From: CAYTRP01 sp964625145
GTDB taxonomy: Bacteria > Sumerlaeota > Sumerlaeia > SLMS01 > JAHLLQ01
NCBI GenBank assembly: GCA_964625145.1
Contig: CAZVAQ010000107.1
Location: forward strand, 1 to 11,708
Direction of reading: 5' to 3'
DNA length: 11,708 nucleotides
Positions 6,780 to 11,708 of this stretch are shown here, piece after piece. The first letter of the stretch is position 1. Every line of letters begins with the position of its first letter. Under the pieces are notes generated by a model. That model was given only the letters and a program-made list of their open reading frames with translations. It did not search any database and had not been told where the DNA came from. Position numbers and translations under genes: made by a program.

Positions 6780-8573
6780 TCAATCGTCGATGGGATCCGG
6801 CGACGGCGGACCGGCTTGCAGGACCGCGTCCTCAATCCCACCACGCAGAATCACGGGCCCGACCCACGTTTCGCGCTCGCTGTCGTTGGCCATCAGCGTG
6901 AAAGTCCCGCGTGGCACGCGCGGAAATTCAAAAGCGCCATCCACTGCGATGGGAGCTTCCAACCGCAGGTAAGGCGTGCCTTCCCAATCGGTTAGGGCGA
7001 CAACTCCATCGAGGAATGGGCGCCCGTTTTCCCGCAGAACCCGTCCGGCCAGCCGCAGCGGCTCGTCCAGTTGCATCTCCAAGTGCACGCGGCCGGGGAG
7101 GACACCGAGTTGCACAACATCCTGTACCGCCGCGGCGGGAAGCGACGAGGCTTCCACCTGCTCGCGAATTTCCCACACGCCGCCCATGGTCCCGCCGAGA
7201 CGCGTTTGCCGCGACATCGTGAAGGTTCCCCTCTGATTCATGCCTTCCACGGTCAGCGTCCCTTCAAGGCGCGTGGACGTTCCATCCCACTCGGCCTCAT
7301 AGTGGACAGCCGTGGGGAAACCCGTCACTCCCTTGTCCTCGCGCACCAGCTTCACGACTCCGTCCTTCCAACTCCCCCGGAAGTCGCTCGTGTGCCCTTG
7401 GGGCCACAGGGCCACGTCGCCCTCATACTCCTCCTGCTTGCCAGCGATCGGCTTCAGGAGCAGATCCGCGATGGCCCAGCTCCGCTCCGAAATGGTTGGG
7501 ATGGCAAATAGCTGGATCTCCTGGCGCGGAGCGAATGGCCCAACGGACCAGCGGCCATGGCGGTCGGAGAAAGCCTCCAACGTGCGCTCGCCTGACGTCG
7601 CAACCAATCGCGTTCCGGGAGCAGAGCGGCCATTGGGCAGGCTCAACTCGCCGGCCACATGAATGCCCGGATCCATCACCACACGAATTCCTTCGTTCAC
7701 ATGCTGCTCTTCCACCTTCAGACGCGCGGGAAGGTAGCCCTCCGCCACGACAAGCAGCTCCAGATCCTCCCGTCCCGCCGGCAGGGCCCGGAATTCGAAC
7801 CGTCCCTCGTCATCAGTTTGGCCATTCAGAAAGCGACCACCGTTGAACAAGCGCACAGTCGGCCGCGGCAGTGGTTGATCGGAGCGATTCACCACCTGAC
7901 CCGTGAGCATCCGCGCCGAACGCAGGACGACTTCAAAGCCTTCGTAAACACCGGGTGCCGGCGATTCGATGTCGAGGGTCTCACGGACATAGCCATCAAG
8001 TCCGAACTGGAGCCGGTCGCGGGGGGAGGCGAGGCCAAACACTTCCCAAGTGCCATCGGGCAGCGAGTTGTGGAACGGCATCAGTTGATGGCTGATGACG
8101 ACATCGGGGAGCGGGTTTCCTTCCTCGTCCACGACCCGGCCCCGGGCGAGTACCCCGGGTTCAAGCAGGACATCGAAGTCAAAGGGTAGCGCGACCTCGT
8201 CGATTTCCTCGATCTTGGTGTAATAACGGTAGCGCGGCGAGTGCGCCCGCAGGTCGAGTCCGATCCGGGCAGCGCGGAATTCGCCCAGTTCGAAGCGAAA
8301 GCGGCCACTGGGATCTGTCCGAGTCTCCAAAGACAAATCCGGTCGCCGAAAGGCCATGTTGCGCACATCGAGCAGAACCCGCACCCCACCGGCCGGGCCG
8401 TCGGGTCCGCGCACGGTGCCGGTGACGATTCGAGCGTTGCCCCCGGCGGGAGGAAGTTCATCCTCGCCCAGCGGGACGAGGCCTTGGGCGAACAGGGCCA
8501 TGGGCCACAGGATGCAGCCGGCAAGCAAGAGCAGTCCGATCAAGCAGGGCGGGGCGGTGGTCCGGTTCACCAC
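6780..8573 (-). CDS. Secreted protein with repeated carboxypeptidase-regulatory-like (Ig/transthyretin-like) domains
   Basis: About 597 residues from the chosen start. A basic N-terminus and hydrophobic stretch (CLIGLLLLAGC) form a signal peptide. It could be a lipoprotein, as LLAGC at 16-20 fits a lipobox, or be cut after ALFA near residue 29, so outer-membrane or periplasmic location is inferred. Then come about five beta-sandwich units of the CarboxypepD_reg type, each with a G-x-V opening, a G-x-P/L turn and a (T)D-x-x-G-R/T-(W/F) strand: roughly 48-110, 143-185, 222-275, 306-350 and 508-565. Examples are TDPSGRFRFE and TDDEGRFEFRALPAG. An unassigned beta-rich insert occupies about 380-472. 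No peptidase or glycosidase motif is present, so a structural, adhesive or carbohydrate-contact role is possible but unproven. Start: GTG 8573 follows GAGGAG by six bases. The upstream ATG 8600/GTG 8603 would add an acidic stretch (GDEEPT) before the signal peptide and lack a ribosome site. Confidence 0.82.
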   Translation of the reverse strand: MVNRTTAPPCLIGLLLLAGCILWPMALFAQGLVPLGEDELPPAGGNARIVTGTVRGPDGPAGGVRVLLDVRNMAFRRPDLSLETRTDPSGRFRFELGEFRAARIGLDLRAHSPRYRYYTKIEEIDEVALPFDFDVLLEPGVLARGRVVDEEGNPLPDVVISHQLMPFHNSLPDGTWEVFGLASPRDRLQFGLDGYVRETLDIESPAPGVYEGFEVVLRSARMLTGQVVNRSDQPLPRPTVRLFNGGRFLNGQTDDEGRFEFRALPAGREDLELLVVAEGYLPARLKVEEQHVNEGIRVVMDPGIHVAGELSLPNGRSAPGTRLVATSGERTLEAFSDRHGRWSVGPFAPRQEIQLFAIPTISERSWAIADLLLKPIAGKQEEYEGDVALWPQGHTSDFRGSWKDGVVKLVREDKGVTGFPTAVHYEAEWDGTSTRLEGTLTVEGMNQRGTFTMSRQTRLGGTMGGVWEIREQVEASSLPAAAVQDVVQLGVLPGRVHLEMQLDEPLRLAGRVLRENGRPFLDGVVALTDWEGTPYLRLEAPIAVDGAFEFPRVPRGTFTLMANDSERETWVGPVILRGGIEDAVLQAGPPSPDPIDD

Positions 8574-8579
8574 GGTCGG

Positions 8580-8585
8580 CTCCTC
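8580..8585 (-). promoter_or_regulatory. Shine-Dalgarno deciding the start of the secreted protein
   Basis: GAGGAG on the minus strand ends six bases before GTG 8573 and nine before GTG 8570. It is the best ribosome-binding site in the window. It favours the downstream start over ATG 8600, which has no such site and would place Asp-Glu-Glu in the signal-peptide N-region. Confidence 0.6.
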
Positions 8586-8675
8586 GTCTCCGAAAAGCAT
8601 CACGAATCAACAGGGCTGTAGGCCCTCCCCCCTTTCCGCCGCAAGAACAGCCTTACCACGGGAGCTTCACCAGCC

Positions 8676-10091
8676 TTGAAACTTGCAGCCTTGCTCGATA
8701 TTGCCGCCGAATTGCTGCGAACCTTTCGCAGCACCAACGCCCCCGCCGACCGCGTCCAGAAGGATTTTTTCCTGGTGAAGAAGTTCCTGGGCTCCAAGGA
8801 ACGGCCCTTTGTGGGCGATGCGTTCTACCACAGCCTGCGCCATTTGCGACGCATCGACCGCGCCCTGGTCATCGCGCTGGAGGGAGCACCCGTTGGCAAT
8901 TGGCTGAGCCGGGCCACGGGATACCCATGTGACGAGATGCCCAACGACCGCGTCTGGGCCTATCCGGGCGAGGCGGCCAAGCGCCTGACCCGCGAGGACC
9001 AATGGATCGACCGGGCCCGAGTCGGGCTGGCCACCGTCGAAATCCGCCCCAACCTGCGATTCGAGATCGAGGAGATCCTGACCTCCACCTTTCCGACTCG
9101 CGACGGGCGTTTCGACGATGAATGGGTGCCGGGGCTTGGCAACCGGCTCGTGGAGACATTCCTGGATCTGGCCAATCGCAAGGGGATCGTGCACTTTGCC
9201 ATTCGCCGTTCACTGCCCGAGTGGATCCTTCCCCATTTCGGCGACGGACTATCCGCCAACGAAATCGACGCCCTGGCCGCGGCCCTGAACGAGTCGGCCA
9301 ACGTGTGCCTGCGCGTAAACCGCCTGAAGATCAGCCGCGACGAGTTCCAGGCCCAAGCGAAGGAAGCCGGCGTGGTGTTGCAGGCGGCCAGGCTGGCGCC
9401 GGATTGCCTCACCGCTCCCGGCCGGGTTCGCACCGGTGATTTGCCCGGATCCCAGGAAGGGATGTTCGAGTTTCAGGACGAAGGCTCCCAATTGGTTGCC
9501 CATCTGCTGGGCGCGCAGCCGGGCTGGACTGTCGTCGATGCCTGTGCGGGTGGCGGCGGGAAGGCGCTGCAATTGGCCGCGGCGATGGAGAACAAGGGGA
9601 AGGTTTTGGCCGGCGATGCATCTCCCGGAAGGTTGGCCAGCCTGCCACCTCGGGCAAAGCGCGCCGGAGCGACCTGCATCAAGACATTCGGCAAGCGCAG
9701 CGACATCCCCGACAAGTCAGCCGACATGGTTGTGCTGGACGTTCCATGCACCGGCACCGGCACATGGCGCCGCAGTCCGGACCTGAAGTGGCGAACCATG
9801 CGCGAGGGATTGCGCGACAAGATGAAGGTGCAGGAGCAATTGCTGGAGGAATGGCGCGGCGCCGTGAGGCCGGGCGGTTTGCTGGCCTACATCACCTGCA
9901 GCGTGCTGGCCGACGAGAACTCGGCCCAGATCCGCAAGTTCGTAAAGGCGCACCCGGAGTTTACCATCGAACCACCCGCATTGGACAAGGAGTTGGGGAT
10001 CAAACCCACGCGGGAAGGCTTTGTCACGCTCCTCCCCCATCGGGAGCAGACCGACGGATTCTTCCTGTGCCTGATGAGGCGCAAAGCATAG
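8676..10091 (+). CDS. rsmB: RsmB/NOP2/Sun-type RNA (cytosine-5) methyltransferase
   Basis: SAM-dependent enzyme making 5-methylcytosine in RNA, most likely 16S rRNA if a true RsmB; other members modify tRNA or other rRNA sites. The 471 residues show an all-helical N-terminal region (1-180) with ADRVQKDFFLVKKFLGSKER (24-43), which resembles the RsmB/NusB-like module, then a small alpha/beta RNA-contact region (about 190-260). The methyltransferase domain follows: motif I VVDACAGGGGK (286-296), acidic motif II-like GDASPGRL (313-320), motif IV LDVPCTGTGTWRRSPDLKW (354-372) with C358, and motif VI YITCSV (405-410) with the catalytic C408. It ends in the common PHREQTDGFF (454-463). Start: TTG 8676. 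There is no ATG or GTG in frame back to the TAG at 8619, and GGGAG lies 11 bases upstream. It diverges from the secreted-protein gene. The symbol is a family-level call. Confidence 0.92.
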   Translation: MKLAALLDIAAELLRTFRSTNAPADRVQKDFFLVKKFLGSKERPFVGDAFYHSLRHLRRIDRALVIALEGAPVGNWLSRATGYPCDEMPNDRVWAYPGEAAKRLTREDQWIDRARVGLATVEIRPNLRFEIEEILTSTFPTRDGRFDDEWVPGLGNRLVETFLDLANRKGIVHFAIRRSLPEWILPHFGDGLSANEIDALAAALNESANVCLRVNRLKISRDEFQAQAKEAGVVLQAARLAPDCLTAPGRVRTGDLPGSQEGMFEFQDEGSQLVAHLLGAQPGWTVVDACAGGGGKALQLAAAMENKGKVLAGDASPGRLASLPPRAKRAGATCIKTFGKRSDIPDKSADMVVLDVPCTGTGTWRRSPDLKWRTMREGLRDKMKVQEQLLEEWRGAVRPGGLLAYITCSVLADENSAQIRKFVKAHPEFTIEPPALDKELGIKPTREGFVTLLPHREQTDGFFLCLMRRKA

Positions 10092-10094
10092 GCG

Positions 10095-10113
10095 ACCTCA
10101 TCGGTACTGAGGT
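10095..10113. terminator. Hairpin between two convergent genes
   Basis: ACCTCA (10095-10100) and TGAGGT (10108-10113) form a perfect 6-bp stem with a 7-base loop. It sits four bases past the rsmB stop and overlaps the last codons and stop of the opposite gene. Being symmetric, it could act on both strands, but no T-run follows on either side, so it is a weak terminator candidate. Confidence 0.35.
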
Positions 10114-10595
10114 ATCCGGGTGTCGATGCCCAGCAGGTGCCATTGCCCTGCGTCGGTCTTGCGAAAGACCGCGCGGGCGGGTTCCCATGGCATCATGTTG
10201 GACGGCAGCCGGTCCATCTGCTCGCGGGTGACGGTGCGGACCTCGCTGCTTAGCGTGGCGCGATAGGTCCACTCGAACTGCAGGGTGGCTTCGGTCCCCT
10301 GCTCATTCACCGTGATCTTCTGCTCGCGAACCTCGATCTTGGCGTCCGAATAACTGTCGATCGCCCGCTCAAAAAGCGCGATGGCGCTGATCCTGTCTCC
10401 CCCCCACCCCATGTATTGTTCGTGGAGGTACCGGCCGAGAAGCTGTGGATCGCGTGTTTCCACTGCGCTCTTCAGCGCCCCGAAGGAATGCAGGACGCGG
10501 TCCTCCTCCGATTCCCCCCGGGTCACCAGCCAGACACCAATGCCTCCGATGGCAATCAGGACGATTGCCAGGATGACGGCCAGCGTGCGGTTCAT
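10098..10595 (-). CDS. Small membrane-anchored NTF2-like protein (hypothetical)
   Basis: 165 residues from ATG 10595 (MNRTLAVILAIVLIAIGGIG). Residues 4-24 form one membrane segment or uncleaved signal. The rest, outside the membrane, resembles an NTF2-like/DUF4440-type cone fold: a helical start (EEDRVLHSFGALKSAVETRD), the hinge helix ISAIALFERAIDSYSDAKIE, and then beta strands ending in QWHLLGIDTRIP, where Trp-His-Leu-Leu-Gly-Ile-Asp is typical of the last strand of such folds. The function is unknown; these folds bind small ligands or serve as enzymes, and no catalytic residues can be named. The open frame extends 36 residues upstream, but that part lacks a membrane or domain signal, so the ATG before the hydrophobic stretch is preferred. 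A GGGGGG run upstream is a poor ribosome site. The gene converges on rsmB with 6 bp between the stops and diverges from the DUF2298 gene (158 bp). Confidence 0.75.
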   Translation of the reverse strand: MNRTLAVILAIVLIAIGGIGVWLVTRGESEEDRVLHSFGALKSAVETRDPQLLGRYLHEQYMGWGGDRISAIALFERAIDSYSDAKIEVREQKITVNEQGTEATLQFEWTYRATLSSEVRTVTREQMDRLPSNMMPWEPARAVFRKTDAGQWHLLGIDTRIPQYR

Positions 10596-10738
10596 GGGAA
10601 GCCCCCCGGGATGTCGATTTCCAAACCATTGGCCGGACAAACCCCTTCGGGTCGAGGGGAAGATCGATACCATACAGCCTTGCCACTCCCCACCGGTCCT
10701 CATGCAGGATGCCTTTGGATGATGCTTGGCAATTCAGG

Positions 10739-10752
10739 GCGAGGCCCCTCGC
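10739..10752 (+). promoter_or_regulatory. Perfect hairpin one base before the DUF2298 start
   Basis: GCGAG (10739-10743), loop GCCC, CTCGC (10748-10752), then A and the ATG at 10754. The left arm contains the only plausible Shine-Dalgarno bases (GCGAGG). If ATG 10754 is the true start, this would hide the ribosome site; it could also be a palindromic operator. If translation starts at ATG 10709, it would simply be coding sequence. Confidence 0.35.
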
Positions 10753-10753
10753 A

Positions 10754-11708
10754 ATGCCCGATCCCAACTCCACCGGCATGATGGCAGACATTACCATCGC
10801 CATGCGGTGGCTGGTGCTGTGCGTCCTCTTGGCCGTCGCCAGCGTGCCACTACTCCTGAAGGTGCTGCGCGGTTTGCCGGACCGTGGCGCGAGCCTGGCA
10901 CCGCTTGCGGGTATTCTGCTCGCAACCGTGGCCTCGTGGTGGATGGGACAGGATTGGACGACAGGCAATGGTCTGCGGGCACGGTTGTTCCTGTCCGCCG
11001 CTGCCACCGGCATGCTCGGAATTGCGTGGCTTCAATGGACCACGGCCAATCGCAACCGCGCGCGCAAACTGCCCGTTGGAATTCATCGCGACCGGTTGGT
11101 CCTCTCGGCAGCGCTGGTGATTGTGGCCCTACTTCCGCTGCCGTTCAGCTTTGGCGGCATCCTTTGCATAGTATTCCTGATGCTGGCTGTCGCCATGCTC
11201 ATGTGGTGGGGCGATTGGGACTCCCTCAAGAAGCAACTGCGGCGAGTGGCGCCCTCGGCAATCGGGGCGATTGTCCTGTTCGTCGTTGGCTTTGGCGCTT
11301 TCCTGATCTTCCGCGCACAGTTGCCCGGCGCGTATTTTGGCGCCAACCTTTACGGCGCGGAGAAAGCCGGCAATCTGATGCACCTGACATCGGCAATGCG
11401 CACGACATGGTTCCCGGTCGGCGATGCGTGGTTTCTGGGGGAGCCGGTCAACTATTACAACGGCGGTCACATCGCCGTCGCCATGCTGGCAAAGGGAAGC
11501 GGCGCGCTTCCGGGACATGCGTTCAATCTCGGGTTGGCAACCATCTTTGGCCTGACCCTGTCCACAGCGTTTGCCTTGGGTGTGAATGCGCTTCACCGCC
11601 CCTCCCAACCGGTTTGGCGTGCAATGCCATGGGCCCTACTACTATCGATGTCTGTTGGACTCTTCGGGAATCTTGACGCCTTGCATCAAGTCCTCGCCCG
11701 CGATTCCG
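10754..11708 (+). CDS. DUF2298 (YYY-type) polytopic membrane protein, N-terminal part, cut by window end
   Basis: 318 residues visible from ATG 10754; hand translation, with no stop before the window ends. Membrane segments are seen near 18-35, 49-63, 79-95, 116-134, 137-151, 168-187, 236-250 and 256-277, and others follow. Family evidence: the N-terminal block LPDRGASLAPLAGIL (about 41-55) matches the conserved 'LPDRGY...GLLL' start of DUF2298, and near 201-260 the block GAEKAGNLMHLTSAMR, then WFLGEPVNYYNGGH, then AFNLGLATIFGLT matches the core of the 'YYY' domain. Function is unknown. The family is thought to resemble GT-C-type membrane glycosyltransferases, so lipid-linked sugar transfer is a possible but unproven role. 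The triple-tyrosine motif reads NYYN here. Start is uncertain: ATG 10709 (15 residues longer), 10754, 10778 or 10802 are in frame. It diverges from the NTF2-like gene and has no visible partner in the window. Confidence 0.85.
   Translation, partial: MPDPNSTGMMADITIAMRWLVLCVLLAVASVPLLLKVLRGLPDRGASLAPLAGILLATVASWWMGQDWTTGNGLRARLFLSAAATGMLGIAWLQWTTANRNRARKLPVGIHRDRLVLSAALVIVALLPLPFSFGGILCIVFLMLAVAMLMWWGDWDSLKKQLRRVAPSAIGAIVLFVVGFGAFLIFRAQLPGAYFGANLYGAEKAGNLMHLTSAMRTTWFPVGDAWFLGEPVNYYNGGHIAVAMLAKGSGALPGHAFNLGLATIFGLTLSTAFALGVNALHRPSQPVWRAMPWALLLSMSVGLFGNLDALHQVLARDS

Noticed and set aside
8612..8626. Inverted repeat AGGGC / GCCCT in the divergent region before rsmB
   Set aside because: A 5-bp stem is expected by chance in GC-rich DNA, and it does not line up with a recognisable promoter for either gene.
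10726..11676. A 316-codon plus-strand open frame over the right end
   Set aside because: It overlaps the DUF2298 gene in another frame. The DUF2298 frame has clear membrane segments and family motifs, whereas this one is low-complexity and Arg/Gly/Ser-rich.
1..11708. Search for a defence island, mobile element, CRISPR array, tRNA or biosynthetic cluster
   Set aside because: No repeats with regular spacing, no transposase, integrase, nuclease-helicase or toxin-antitoxin motif, and no tRNA-like fold was seen. The genes are ordinary housekeeping and envelope families.

Overview
This window is 11.7 kb of GC-rich, densely coding bacterial chromosome with eight protein-coding genes. Two of them run off the ends: uvrA at the left and a DUF2298 membrane protein at the right. 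I see no rRNA, tRNA, CRISPR array, insertion sequence, integrase or phage gene. No gene-free stretch reaches 300 bases; the longest gap is about 210 bp. A bacillithiol-type BshC enzyme, a secreted protein built of carboxypeptidase-regulatory-like domains, and DUF4340 and DUF2298 proteins, together with high GC and frequent GTG/TTG starts, suggest a little-studied, probably Gram-negative-type lineage. A candidate phylum such as Sumerlaeota or Hydrogenedentota, or an Acidobacteria-like group, would fit. That placement is inference from gene content only and is weak.

Layout, left to right. Positions 1-8573 hold five genes, all on the minus strand, read from right to left: a secreted multi-domain carboxypeptidase-regulatory-like protein (8573-6780), a class I/II PLP aminotransferase (6645-5476), a membrane-anchored DUF4340 protein (5266-4130), BshC (4108-2438) and UvrA (2365 to beyond base 1). 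The last three are tightly spaced (21 bp and 72 bp). A good sigma70-type promoter (TTGACA, 17 bp, TAACTT) lies just ahead of DUF4340, so DUF4340-bshC-uvrA looks like one transcription unit. A plus-strand RsmB/NOP2-type RNA cytosine methyltransferase (8676-10091) diverges from the secreted protein. It converges, with only 6 bp between the two stop codons, on a small membrane-anchored NTF2-like protein (10595-10098, minus). The start of the large DUF2298 membrane protein (10754 onward, plus) diverges from that small gene.

Functionally, the left unit joins a low-molecular-weight thiol enzyme (BshC) with nucleotide-excision repair (UvrA). Both are plausible stress functions, but the link may be only positional. 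The other genes look like unrelated housekeeping or envelope functions. I found no convincing new defence, mobile or biosynthetic system. The items most worth a second look are the bshC-uvrA unit with its orphan DUF4340 protein, an unassigned beta-rich insert in the secreted protein, the DUF2298 protein with an altered tyrosine motif, and a hairpin set directly against its start codon.
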